Positions 1 through 12,770 of a stretch of 64,000 bases of DNA are shown here, piece after piece; the stretch's first letter is position 1, and each line of letters opens with the position of its first letter. The notes under the pieces were generated by a model, which worked only from the letters and a program-made list of their open reading frames with translations, did no database searches and was not told the origin of the DNA. The stretch is from Manduca sexta (lineage: Eukaryota; Arthropoda; Insecta; Lepidoptera; Sphingidae): the NCBI RefSeq assembly GCF_014839805.1, contig NC_051141.1, forward strand, positions 11,292,777 through 11,356,776. The letters run 5' to 3'. The position numbers and the translations under genes were made by a program.

Positions 1-32
1 CTGTTTAAAAGAAAGCAGATGTATTGTAGATG

Positions 33-435
33 GATGGACGGCAGTGTGCAGTTGGCCTCATGCTGCCGTAGACGCCGAGGGCGTGCTCCGGTGCGCGGGG
101 GCTCCTGAGCCCCCTCACAGGAGACGGGCCGCACTAGGCGGCACCGCGCAGGGGCGGCTGTGGAAGTAGACTTAGACATTTCCGTCAGAGGAAGCTCGCA
201 GTCGTCCCTAATGCGCCGAAGAGGGCCACCGCGGAGTTTTAGTTGGTATGCCGTGCATTGTATACAGGTTAGGGACTCGGCCCGGCGGTCGCCTGAAGGT
301 CGACATCAAATCCGGGCGGCGCAACGCCGGGTCGTAAGGCACGGTGACCCCAACATAACCGCTCAGTCGCCCCCCACGAAGGCTGAGCGGTAGTCATAAG
401 ACACTTTCTCCGCGAAAACAAAAAAAAAAAAAAAA
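33..435 (+). mobile_element. 3' end of a non-LTR retrotransposon with poly(A) tail and target-site duplication
   Basis: A GC-rich block in an AT-rich setting ends in about 15 A residues (421-435). It is bracketed by a perfect 15-bp direct repeat, GATGTATTGTAGATG, at 18-32 and 436-450, which I read as the target-site duplication. Its last 75 bp, a short palindromic segment (CTCAGTCGCCCCCCACG then GAAGGCTGAGCGG) followed by ACTTTCTCCGCGAAAAC and the A tail, recur at 19757-19832 and 36397-36476. The shared 3' end plus poly(A) and TSD indicate target-primed reverse transcription of a 5'-truncated LINE or a SINE using that tail. The short reading frame at 160-393 shows no recognisable protein motif and is not called a gene. 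Boundaries are firm; the exact LINE clade is not identified. Confidence 0.85.
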
Positions 436-450
436 GATGTATTGTAGATG

Positions 451-2267
451 TAACTTTTTTGGTTTTTTAATATTAATTATGCATTCCAAGTAGTTCTAAG
501 TTTAATTAACTTGGAAATTAGCTTTAAAAAAAACATTATCAATGCCATGACGTAATGTATACATATTAGCGGTCAGATAAGGATGAATTTTTCAATAACA
601 TATCGCGTCAGTTTTTTACGGAAGACAAATAATTATGAGACATGACTGTAGAAGTTCTATAGAATTGTGTATTGTACTATTTGGGGCTATCCTCAAATAG
701 TAACCAAATAACATGTTAATACATCAAGTGATTTACGTTTCTTTAAGTCACCTTACCGTCAGTCAAAATCCATCCAGTCATTCCAGAGAGTCGGAACAAA
801 GATACAAATCATTAACATGGCTTTTATTTTGACACTACAAGAGACGCTTCAATATCGTTTGTGTACTTATATTGGTCATAATACTTTTACGGTAACAAAA
901 ACACCGCGATCAAATAACGCGGTGTCTTGATATTTTCATTAACGTAGCGTAATGGACACTAGATAGCTGAACGCCAATTAAGCTAACGCAATTATTAATA
1001 GCCTCTGGTCGTTGACCATCAGTGACTGCAACGAAATCCTAAGTATTGCACTCGTCACCTCGAATATCGGCTTCTCAACGTCAACTTTGAAGTAAATAAT
1101 TGGGTGGAAATCAATCCGTTTCGATGGGGCGAGTTGTAGGATTCCTGCAATATTGAAGGAACTTTGGCCTCGTTCAAGTGTAATTTGTTCATCGGTTGCC
1201 CAATATTTAGTTTTGAATTGAGTTCGAAATTTTGAAATTGCGTCTCAATCACTATTCAGAACTGTAGTCGTGTCTGGGACGTGGCGAAGTATCGTAAGTT
1301 GCCGACTTAGCCAATGATTACAACAATTAAAAACTTCATAACAATTCCAAACAATGTCTTTGAAGGAATTACATTGAAAATAGGTACTTAATCTTACAAT
1401 AGCACATCACTAAGGTTAAGTGCTTCAGGATCCTGTTATATTACCGATTCAAATACAAGGAATGCAATAAAATACGGAAGAATAGGCAATAAGTGCATAA
1501 ACATCCTTTTTTTATTACAATTGCTGGTTATGGGGTTGGCATAGCCTTTCCGGGTAAAAACACTGAACGAAAGATTAAAAAAAAATCTGTTAGTTATTTT
1601 GAAATCACGGAAAAATCGGTAATTCACAATCGGCGACGAGTTAAACAGAATAATTGAATATCGTCAGTGAGGTTTGGGCACTGCCAAGCGCGGTTGGTCA
1701 TTAAATAGCGGAACAATATTCTATTTCTACCCCCGATGTAATATAAAATGCCTTCTCATTTAATTTTCTATGCCAAATATCACATTCATACCGTTCTTTA
1801 TAGACTATAATTATTAACGCGTCGTTAGTTATGCGGAAAAAACTATTATATTTTCACCGATAATAGATTTAGCTGCCGACCACCGTGTACATTTTGATGA
1901 GTTAATGCCAGAATACTAAGGCGCATGTAAATTACTGATCCGAAGTTATATCGGCTTTGGTAGATTTTACATTTAGTAAAAATTGATGTAAAAACATTCA
2001 AGACTCATTTAGTGTACAGAGAATGTAAAGTTTATGTATTATTGTTTGTACGTTTCTGAAAACAAAATGGCCCATCACTTATATGAAAACCACGACATGA
2101 TATATAATTTTCTCGGTCAGCACAAGCTGAGCCGCTTCCTTTTGTCTTTATTATAGTATTAGTATAAGAATATGTATGTTATCATTTGTGTAATAAGACA
2201 ATAAACTGATTTATTATTATTATTATTATTTTGTCGATTAAAATGAAAATATTTGAATTGTTCACAG
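451..2267. other. Non-coding stretch upstream of the first visible pentraxin exon
   Basis: AT-rich sequence with no supported exon, RNA gene or mobile element. It should be an intron of the pentraxin gene, because the exon at 2268 begins just after a splice acceptor with two bases of an incomplete codon. A short (TTA)n run sits at about 2211-2231. No upstream exon ending in the required phase with pentraxin-like content was found. Confidence 0.5.
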
Positions 2268-2388
2268 TGGGAAATAATCCGAAGGAAATCTCGGCCTGGA
2301 TCTCCAACACTCAAGAAGCCAGTTACTTCAGCTTGGCGGTGCACGGACAAACGTTTTTCAGACTTAACTATCCTCTTAAATTGAACAC
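2268..2388 (+). CDS. Pentraxin-domain protein, first visible coding exon (partial gene)
   Basis: The acceptor TTGTTCACAG precedes the exon and the donor AC|GTAAGTG follows it. The frame begins with two bases of a split codon, then GNNPKEISAWISN..., SYFSLAVHGQTFFRL and ends YPLKLN plus two bases. The repeated beta-strand pattern and the join to WYHSCQSW in the next exon fit the middle of a pentraxin/concanavalin-like fold. The same frame stays open leftward to an ATG at 2243, which would give MKIFELFTVGNN. That would lack a signal peptide and the N-terminal half of the fold, so I treat 2268 as an internal exon boundary. If transcript data show a start at 2243, this would be a truncated isoform. 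Confidence 0.8.
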
Positions 2389-5300
2389 GTAAGTGATAAA
2401 TCAGGACTAATATATTCAGCATGAGTCCATATGGATCTACATACAGGAACATAACGATAGTTAATTACATAAATTAATTGTTATGTTTGTCCACGACAAA
2501 CGCTTCGAGCATTAAAATTGCACATATTTAGTTAACATTAACTTGTCTCATAATGATTAACACTATGAAATGAGCTTAATTCTCTTGACGAATTTAAATC
2601 AGGAATTAACTGTATGGTAAAATATATTCTAAAAATTAATTTTAATGGACAAACTAAATGTTGACGTTTACGTTTAATTATTCAACCAATTTCGATACCG
2701 ATTTCACAGTAGATTTTTTTTTGCGTCTTATTTTCTGCCATATACTATTTTATATACAGCAAACTTAGGAAGCTAGCCTGCTCTGCAAGTTGTCCGTTAT
2801 ATATATCCGTTATACCTATTAAGCTGCGTCCATACTCCACGCTAGGAAAGCTTTAAACGTAATCAGCAGGTACCAACATACGTTAACGGTAACAACATTG
2901 TAAACGCGGTTCGTAGGACTAGCTAACAGGCTCATTAAATATACACAGTGGATACTATGATCGACCTGTTGCAGTATTAACTGCAAACCGATCGATCACA
3001 TATTTATAATGTGAAATTGTATTCTTTCTAGGCTGATGTTCCATAATTACAAATTTATTAATATAATTGTTTTATGTAAATATAGGCACTTAAGATTTAA
3101 TTAAAAAGATAATAACGAATTTCGTGACCGGCTGAAGTTAATTACTGTCATATATAGCATTATATGTAGCCGTTATATGTATAAATATTATATCTATCGG
3201 GTTTGGCTGACAGCTCGTCGCACCATATTTCGAACACTCTAGCAATAGCTTACAAAAACGATATCCGATTTACGAAGATGCCAATATTGTGATAGGAAAT
3301 CTTATCCTGAAAGAAAACGAGTTTTGTTGTTCGCGTAATGCGCTCAGTCTCCGGCAGGATATGGAAGTAAAAAAATAAAAAGAGATTATTCTCTCAATCA
3401 CGCGACGCCGGGGCTTGATTTACATTAACGCGATATTTATGGAGTTATTACAGATTTACCTTAGCAGATAACTGAAAAGTTCTTACACAAGGAAGTGTTA
3501 ACAAAAAACATTATAGTGGGACTTAAAATCCTAAATTTTTATGAACATTATAATATTGTTTACCGGACATGATCAATTTACAAAGTGAAGACATTTTCGA
3601 CGCACAGCGGAGTAAATTTCAAAATTGCAAGCAATTTAGACAAACAATAGAGTGAGTCCTTTTTAAATAAGAGACATGTGTCGACAGAGAGTTCATGCAC
3701 ACCTCAAAAGTTACGCTCTGATTGGTGGAAATATGCGAACAGACAAGTATTATAGCAACTATATAGTTGTGGTCACGCATAGCCTGCGCACACAGTTGCA
3801 ATAAGCACTGGAACGTCCACATTCGGACCGCAACCAATAATAATGTATAATTTAGAGGACAAATAACATGAGAAATTTAACCATTTCATATCAGAGGATT
3901 CCGGTCACTATTTCGTTTTATATTGCTTGGAGCGTTAGCGGACTGTCCTGCAATAACCTATTTGAGCTAGAAACCAGTTCCACTGTCAGTAAAAAGCCTT
4001 TACATTTAGATTTAAAAGTCACTTTGTAGATATTGACCAATAGTATTTAAGTAATGGATAAAAAGTCTCTGACCAGTCTTTCTAGAAGTTACAAAGAGAA
4101 GATTAGATTTTTGATCATTTTCCTTTTGGGAACCATAGGCACGAAGATTGTATATAACTTTATTTATTTTATTACCAGTAAAGAAAAATACCCATGAGCT
4201 TTGATTTCTGAATACAATAGACAATATGTAGAAAATAGTACCATATGTCCTAATATAATTGCATTGTGATTGCACCTCTCAAATTCGAAGTGTTGTTACA
4301 ATATTTGATTTATTTCGATTGGTGAAATACTCCTCTAGTTTAGAATCTCTCTACTATTATTACATTATAAATTTATGGTTATGATTTATAACCCGCTTGT
4401 TTACTACAAGCATTAGCTACAAGGAAATTGCAAAAAGTAATGTCGATCTCACATGACGACCTCCATTCACATATTATGAAGTGTGTACTAACTATTGTCA
4501 CATGATTTTTTATATTTAAGTTTTCTCCCGATGTTTCGAAGACTTTGGAGCCTTCATGGTCACGTGCGGGACGTAGTTTAATTGTAATGTCTAACATTCG
4601 CTTAAACATAAGAAATCATTATTGTCACATGCGCAAGTAAAAAAGCGAACGATTCATTAAAAGAGACATGCCACACTTTGGTCATATTCATCTATAGGAT
4701 TACTATCCTATCCTATCCTAGGTTGGTCTACAGAATAGTCGCCCATATATACGTAGACTCCTGAGTGCCAATCCCATAGAGAAGTGATAACTCGCCGTTG
4801 CGTTTGGTACGGTGAGTGAGATTTACGAAAGCCCAACGACGCTATATGTTTGTACCTCTGCATTCACAAATGTGTATGTTCGAGTTGATCTCGGCACGAT
4901 GACGCCCTTTGCCCCCAAAATGATATCTAAAGGTATATTTATAATCAATATATTGTAACTATACGAGAACTTTTTTTTGTTGCAACGTAAATTTGAGTAT
5001 TATGTGCTATAAAAATATACGAAACTTTGGGTATTCCAACATTAACGTATGTATGTAATTGTTTTTAAAAGGTATCAAGACTTTCGTAAATGTTCCAGTT
5101 TATAAAAAAAAAAACATAAAAACATGTAAGTAATTACATACCTATTGCTTATTGGCTAAGAACGTCCGAGTGTTACTTAATAAGAAAGTAAATTTACCTT
5201 ATTCACGTAATTCAATCAGTGCATATCAATACAAATATGGGTGAAACAAAAAAAAATTGACGAAACATGACATATCGTTTTAAATTCGCAATTCGATGTT

Positions 5301-8300
5301 TCTTTTCCTTAATAAAAGGGGCCAATCTTACGCAACAAAGTACCACACCCATACGAATTCAGGTATATCTATCGAAGCGTTAAGTAAAATATTGCTCACT
5401 TCTTTTATACTAAAGATTTCTACTTCGGCCTACAGTCCTACTTAAGTCTGCGGTTTACTATTGTATGTTGCATTCTTGGTAGAGTTTTGTTATTTCCATA
5501 ATTGAAATTTTTTGGTTTGTTCATTATTAACAAATAAAACAAATATAGAAATTATTGTAAATATGAATATTTTGCATAAACATTAATAAACTGTTGAAAT
5601 CACTATTATAACTTCGGTCGGAGTTTCTGTCTATCAAATACAAATACATATTTTAGCATTAGACGAAGTTAATCTGACAGTAGGAAAATTAACTTCATTC
5701 AAATTAAACTATTTTACTGATTTTATCGCGGTTTGAATATTTAAAAACGCGATAAAATCCGTAAAGTAATTTAATTTAAATGTCTAACATTCGCGCAAAC
5801 TTAAGAAATCATTAAATTAACTTCATATTCGCCTTTGATAAAAAATACAAATATATAAAGCAAGCGACGCATAGAAAGTTGTTCGTTTTACGTGCGAGCG
5901 CTATCACTGCGCGCGGGAACAAAAGAAATTAACATGACTCATTACACAGTCATGCGACCACTGACAATAGAAATGGTGTTCCGTAATATCTCTCCGCAGT
6001 AGCCACTGTACACTGCCAAATCATACTATTATTGTATTAAATCTATGTATACGTCTCCAATAATATCAGCTTTTTATTATTATACTTATTGGAACGGTTC
6101 TGGGCATGGCTTCATTTTTATGCACAGGCCAGGCAACAGGCAAATGAGCAAAAAAAATAAGCTTTCTCTGTTACCTTTTCTATTATATGTCATCAGTTGG
6201 TAGTATAGCTTCTAAGTACTCGTACATAAAAGGAAGCTTCAAGTTTAACACAGTTTTAAAACACGATTATCAAGTTGCATCAGCTGCATTTATTACGTTA
6301 ATTTAAACTTTAGTTACGTGTGGGTAGGTGTAAGTGTAGTGTTAGTGTTATTCGTGCTGTGTCTATATATATCGAAATAAGGTAAGTTAGCAAACAAACA
6401 GAATGCTCTTTCGTCACATGAACATCATCTCTTAAACAATAATCTAAGTTTTAATGGGAGTTACAAGAGAGATATGTATGTACCTTAGAAGAGTTTAGAG
6501 AACCAACTTCCATTCAAAAATATAGTAACTAAATCTTTAAAAGAATTAACAAAACATTACTGTCGTTTAATGACATGGGAGGTTACATAAACCGCTGTAC
6601 CTGCTACCAAATTGTTTGTAGTAAAAACATTCTACTTCCTAAACAGGTTTGCATAGTTGACTCACGCTGTAATAGGTTGTTGTTCATCACCGGCATACAT
6701 TAGTGTATGGGAATTAGATAACTACGAGTGGCAAATTGCGTTATTTTATCTCCGTTTGCAATACCTCTTTGCAATCCCTAAAATGGGCCAGTAAGAAAAA
6801 ACATTTTAACATCCATGCTAATATTATTTGATTGATTTATGCTGGGAATCGTAGAAAGATTAGTATTGGTAACTTTTATTGAAAACGGCCGTAAATCTGC
6901 GTTTAATTAGTTAAAAGACTATAATATTTTGTTACCTAAATGAAATTTATGCCCGGGAACATTAATTTTTGGTTATTATTAATAATTTCAAAGATCTAAA
7001 TATGGCGTACATTAAGAATAAACTATATTATATGCAAAACAGCAGTAAGCATCAAAATAAATATACATAACATTTTGTTACGCATAATATGTAAAATACC
7101 GGTAAAAATACTGCGACGGCGTAAGTCGTAACTGTCTCAGTATTTGAATTTCTTTCAAAAATCTTTCAATCCTCCAGCATTCTGTATCGTTTTGTGACTT
7201 ACAAGGCGCCGCTCGCGAGCTTTATTGGATATATAGTAGGTACATATCGAAGTCCGGTGTAATCCCTTCGACGTTGCTATTTTAGAGTACCTTGTTTTAC
7301 AATTTAGGGACGTCCGAAATCTGGCCGCAAGGGGTTCGCTTTTCGTGTTAAAGGATATAACATAGTAAAAAGCAAATTGATAACCTTCCCAAAATTACGA
7401 GAATAATAAAACACATCCAACAGTTAGACACATATTCGTGTCATTCAATAAGGTACGTTGGGGTAAAATCGTAGGTGTTATGAGTTTTTACTTTCTGACG
7501 ACATTTCGTGCGCCGCAATCTTGTTACCTAAGTCCTGCTAGTTTGCATGAATGACTCCGATAAGTAAGATCTGTTTACGGTCCCAAGAATTAGAATTCCT
7601 AAATTTTTCCGTTCTCTTAAAAATACGGAATCTCCCCATACGAAAATCAGCTTAATAATGAATACTTATTTACTTTTTAAATATTTTTTCGAGATACATG
7701 GTATTAAGTACTATTTGGCAAAATATTTTCAAGCTTATTGTTTAAACTTGACGATACTCGTCTTTAAGTTTAAATCATTATATATATATAAGTCTAAATT
7801 AATTTTTTTCCTTAAAAACGGAATTAACATCCGATCTTGCATTTGTAAAATATTGCGAGTGTTTTAAAAATTTTGTACGTGTATACCTACATGACAACTC
7901 AGTAATTATTAGTTAAATCATTTCATTCACTGGTGAATAACTAATTTTGATGATTTGCTATCTATTTACATAAATACCTACTATTTTTCAAATTTTCTTG
8001 TATTTTAAAAACAAACTCAGCTTTCAAAAAATACCTAAGGATTTTTTTTTGTATAAATAATTACTTAGATCGAAATATATTGCTTCCATAGAATTGAGAA
8101 TACTCTTAATATGGACGGTTTTAGACAATAGTTTGATCTATATCCATGAAGCCATTCCCTCTCATTTCTAAAAGTAAGTATAACTCCCTTTTCAAGCCTT
8201 GTAATACTGTTTTTAATTAATAATACATGTATACCATTTAATAACATATAACCAAGTTAATTATTCATTATTATTATGTATAAAAAAAAAATAAAAAAAA

Positions 8301-10588
8301 ACCGCGATCTGTTTCACACTTTACAAAAACGTCCGATTTTACCCCAATATACCTAATAACTGAAGGAAAACTAATAACCAAATAAATTTCCTTAACCTAT
8401 CCAATCTACATTTACTTAAACCTCATATTTTGAGTGCCATCAATCAAATAGAAGATAACAATAATCAAAGATGAATTATTATTATCTTTAAATTTTAATT
8501 GAACTAATTTTACAATCCATCCTCACATCGGTTTATAGAGTGAACGACTGAAATTATATTAAAACAATAAAATAGTCGTCATTCAAGAAAATAAAATACA
8601 CGTTATAGTAGGAACCTTTCGATCTCCGTTTAATCAACATTTACGTGAAGAAAGTAGTATTTTATAAAGTAGCATTACATCGTAATCATCTCCGTTTCAA
8701 TGTTCATAATTATTAGAAAAATAACATGGCATGAAAAACATCAATATTGTATTATACTTTACTGTATTATTGTTAATTTTAGAACAGAACACCTTAGTCT
8801 AGTTTAGGAGCTTTAATTAAGCCTATAAATCAAGGACGCGTATTTAGTACATTAAACCGCTAACCTGACCACATTCAGATCCAAATCAGTACATTAAAGG
8901 TACTGAGGTGTGGTAAATCCGATTAACTAATGCCTTATGCCTCAAAGGCGCAGCCAATTACAATAATACCGAAAGCGTGTAATAACTTACACTGTCCCAT
9001 GTTAATTCGTAGGTGCTCAATAACCATTCCTAATGCCATGTTAATTGCACCTGATTGCACATTTAATATTTTCACTTAAACAGAGCTCATCCATTACATT
9101 TCTATTAACTAAACAGCTCCGGGCAACTCATTCATTAGAGCGTCGACCGCAATCCATGGTCAGCTTAACGTGACATGGATATTTAATAGAGATAGTGCTT
9201 TTCAATTTTGTCACGGCGCTGCGTACTAGGACGGCACGCGAGAAAACGCTCCAATACTCGTTCATAATTTCAACCCGCAATGTTTTTCTCTGACGCTGTG
9301 TTCAGAAACACTTTGTAATAGCCGTTTAAAGCTTCACAACTGTCGCACTGTGTCAACTGATGGCAAACATTTTGCTTAATGAAAGCACTTTGCGAGCTCT
9401 ATAAAATAATGCAAGCGAACAAACTGACGTCTGTTGTCATGCAAATTTTCTTATGATAATTGTCGGAGCGATTGGTAATCATATTATTTAATTATGGTGG
9501 ATGGATCATGATGCTCAACATTGGTAGGATTGGTTGGTATTTTGGTCATAATGGATCAGAACAAACTCAAACTAGAATACAGTAAATTTCCCTTACATTA
9601 AGTCACGAGAAAATTATGAAAATCAGTAGATTTATACCACGGCTAAATAAGTAAGATTTAATTGTTGGGAAATAAATCATTTAATATGCTTCAAATATCC
9701 ATATGCATTCTTGGTGAATATCGGACACAAATGTGATGACACTAAAATAGCGAGAACTAACCAAGAAATCAATTCATTTAATTTATTATTCAATAAATAT
9801 ACACAGCTATAACGCAAATGGAACGCCCGTTGTTTGTATATACATAGCAGTAGCATAAATCTATTAAATATTATTAACAGCATAAATTATTCAGCAATTA
9901 GACGTACACATAATTGATCGAAAAAACAGGTTAACGTTAATATACTAGCATGAGGTGACGGAAGAAAATATTTTTCATTTAAAATAAGTTAAATTATTTA
10001 CGCAGTGTATTGCATTCTACGAGTTGCATAAGCCAACGGTTCTTGATTGTCGGTTTTTCGGAAGGATGAACACGACAACTAACAACGCACCACGTCTATT
10101 ACTTAATATTATTAACTTTATTTACATAAATACTAATTAGACGAATTATTTAATCACAACCTAAATACGTATATAATTCAAAATGAAAATACTTATTAAT
10201 CATATTAAGTATTCGGTAATAAAAGTAGATTATGTAATGTAATATACGATCCAACAAAAATACGATTTGTTATTTTTCATATCGCACAGAATACTTTGCT
10301 GCCAGAGAATACAAGCTAAATAATATTATTGTTTGTTCAGTGGGAAAAATACCTTGAAGTTTGTTTTAACAATAACAAATATATAACGCTAATTAAGGTA
10401 GCGTGTCAGTTATCGTCAACAGATATTGTAGATAAACCAAACACAGCAAACCATGAATATTTCTGTCTCGTGTAGACTTGATATATTTTTATTTCTTTAG
10501 TTACTTTATACAACATAAAATTTAGGCGAATACCTTGCTTCATAATTATAATTTACTACATCAAAGGTAATACTTTTCTAATTTATAG
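2389..10588 (+). other. Large intron of the pentraxin gene
   Basis: An 8.2 kb AT-rich intron between GTAAGTG (2389) and the acceptor ATTTATAG (ends 10588). It holds small repeat pieces only: a (CCTAT)n run near 4708-4722, a fragment at 4587-4620 with the motif TGTCTAACATTCGC that recurs at 5780-5812 and in related form near 53024-53045, and the palindrome at 5701-5777. No minus- or plus-strand exon was recognised inside it. Confidence 0.7.
5701..5777. repeat. Imperfect inverted repeat with arms of about 33 bp
   Basis: Left arm 5701-5734 and right arm 5745-5777 are reverse complements apart from about four mismatches and one indel, around a core GATTTTATCGCG / CGCGATAAAATC and a spacer of about 10 bases. 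The flanking TGTCTAACATTCGC motif is shared with two other places in the window (4587-4620 and near 53024), so this looks like part of an interspersed repeat rather than a regulatory site. Confidence 0.7.
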
Positions 10589-10682
10589 GTGGTATCATTC
10601 TTGCCAGTCCTGGAATGGAAAAACTGGCGAGTGGCAGATCTGGGTGAATGCTGAGCGGGTTGGCAGAGGTTTCCATAATAGA
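10589..10682 (+). CDS. Pentraxin-domain protein, coding exon 2 of those visible
   Basis: Bounded by ATTTATAG| and AGA|GTGAGA. The first base completes a Thr codon from the previous exon; 31 codons follow, starting WYHSCQSWNGKTGEWQIWVN. The Cys-Gln-Ser-Trp segment corresponds to the conserved pentraxin motif HxCxxW/S, whose Cys forms the intradomain disulfide in classical pentraxins; the partner Cys would lie upstream of the window. IWVN followed by a Gly/Arg-rich turn matches the family's xFWxxG strand. This is the strongest single piece of evidence for the family assignment. Confidence 0.88.
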
Positions 10683-11113
10683 GTGAGAATACTTGATTTA
10701 AATTCTACAAATTTATATAACATGGCAATATAAAATTATCTCAATTTCTATTAAATTCATAAAAACTATTATGTTTTCGTTTAGTTCAACAATTATGAAT
10801 GTCAAATAATGGAATGTGCCAATACTTTAAAAAATAAATAATAAATATAAAAAAAATGCTCTACTATTAAATTGAGCTTCAAGGTGATTCAATGAAAACA
10901 GCACTACACACATGTGCATATTATACTAATATTTTTTTATCTTTTTGTATATAAATATCCATATCAATATCAATTAATAATAACAAATATATACAAATAT
11001 ATAAGATGTAAAGGTATTTTTTTCTGTCAATAGGAAAATTTTTCTTCAAAAGTCCAAACTTCTTTGTTTGATTTTTTTTTTATATTTAACTATTATTTCC
11101 TTTTTATTTTTAG

Positions 11114-11204
11114 CTTGTCGGGCACGTCATCAAAGGAGGTGGTGTCGCAATTAGCGGGCAAGAACAGTCTCTATTATATAAGAAAGACGACTTGGAACAA
11201 ACAC
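11114..11204 (+). CDS. Pentraxin-domain protein, coding exon 3 of those visible
   Basis: Acceptor TTTTATTTTTAG, donor CAAACAC|GTGAGTA, 30 codons plus one base. It reads LVGHVIKGGGVAISGQEQ then a variable loop ending DDLEQT. GGxxxIxGQEQ is the pentraxin segment that carries Glu/Gln calcium ligands; here the residue after QEQ is Ser where classical pentraxins have Asp, so calcium binding may be altered. Confidence 0.88.
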
Positions 11205-11481
11205 GTGAGTACATAATATAATTATGCAGCAGAGCGATACTATGTCCAAGGTGTTAAAACCAGCCATAGCATAGCAGCCATAGCAACAAAATTATGTTTG
11301 TAAATGTAGGCGTATGCACTTTGCACGCTGTACACCGTTTCATAGTTTTTATGGATGTAATAGTATTATTGTTTTTTTTCTATTATTTTTAGTTATTGTT
11401 AAATACTTTTAAGTGGATTTTTACGGTGATTTGCGTGTATTAACTTATATAATTAATCAAACTTTGCATACAAAAGACTAG

Positions 11482-11583
<102 letters not shown>

Positions 11584-12161
11584 TCAATGGACAATTGATG
11601 ACAAAAAAATTCTTTCTGCCTTTTTTCTTCAGGTAGTCATCGTTTAGGTAGCAAGTGAAAGGCTGGTAGGTTAGCTAGGTTAGGGCTTTTATTGTCCTCA
11701 CCGGTGATGATCGCGACGCGTTTCTCCCTTATGGTTTATTTAAAATCACATATATACAATATTTTGTTTCTTCTTTCCTGCCAGCCCGAGCTGGTTTCTT
11801 TATTTACTTTATCTTTCATTTATTTTATGTTCAATATAAATTGTATTTGTGTGTATATAAGCTACTTTATTTAAGTAATAATAAGATATTCTTTTTGCCT
11901 ACGTGATGAATAAAGCATTTTATTTATTAATTTATAAGAAGTCAGCCAAGTAAGCTTGTAAAGAGAAAATTAAATAAGACGGAATTGTATTCAGGCACAT
12001 TCAAATATTAAAGAGTATTTTTAATTAAAGCTTCAATATGTACAGAAATAAAACTTCTTAGGAAATTTAAATGGAAATATAAAACAAAATTATTCAATTT
12101 GTCACTTGAAAGATCGAAGAGAAAGTTAAATGTTCTACTAACTCCATATTTTTTCCAACAG

Positions 12162-12770
12162 AACAGTCAGGTTTTGTCGGTGAGATTACAATGCTGCAAC
12201 TGTACCATGTCGCATTGACAGCCGGCAAAGCTCACAAAGACCACAAACATCACCACGTGCACCACTTCAAACACGACGGCACGCCAATAGAGTCCTCAAC
12301 GGAATCTGTTACCGAGCCTCCACCGCCTCAGGCGACACCTTTAGGAAACGGCAACTTCTTGATAGGAGGACAGTTGCAAAGAGCTCCTAACCTAAACCTT
12401 GCTGGAGCTCAGCAGATGATTCCTGTGCAGTTACCTAACGGTCTCCAGTTACAGCAGGAGTATGTCAACGGCCAACTTGGCAATAGAATTGTATCCGAAC
12501 AGCTATTGAATACAGTCCAAATTTCCGACCATGTCAGTGGCCCACCAATCCCGAGGTTACCTTTATTACCCGTGGCCACAAGCCAATCATACTCTCAGAG
12601 TAGTCCACTCGGACCCTCTAAAGGTACTACAGTCCTACTATCTGGATCTTTGCTAAACCCTGCGAATGTGCAATATATAGATGATACGAACCACAATATT
12701 TATAGAAGGGATTCGAAGAGGGACAAGAGAGATAATCCTGAAAAAGAATTGGCACTTGAAACTGCGTCAG
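12162..12770 (+). CDS. Pentraxin-domain protein, coding exon 4: end of fold plus His-rich and Pro/Gln-rich tail
   Basis: Starts after the pyrimidine-rich acceptor TTTTTTCCAACAG and ends GCGTCAG|GTAATT. It begins with QQSGFVGEITMLQLY, the closing strand of the pentraxin fold (family motif QSFVGEI). It then departs into KDHKHHHVHHFKHDG (nine His in about 15 residues), a Ser/Thr/Pro segment, a Gln/Asn/Leu-rich stretch, and a basic cluster YRRDSKRDKRDNPEKE near the exon end. The His-rich segment could bind metal and the RDKR motif fits proprotein-convertase cleavage; both are inference. At 609 bp it is by far the longest exon, and the internal ATG at 12191 is within the frame, not a true start. 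Confidence 0.88.

Noticed and set aside
160..393. 77-codon open frame in the LINE 3' insertion
   Set aside because: It lies wholly inside a 5'-truncated retroposon end; no protein motif, and GC-rich sequence readily gives chance frames.
1280..1305. Possible upstream pentraxin exon ending before GTAAGT at about 1293
   Set aside because: The preceding sequence has stops or no pentraxin-like content in the phase required by the exon at 2268.
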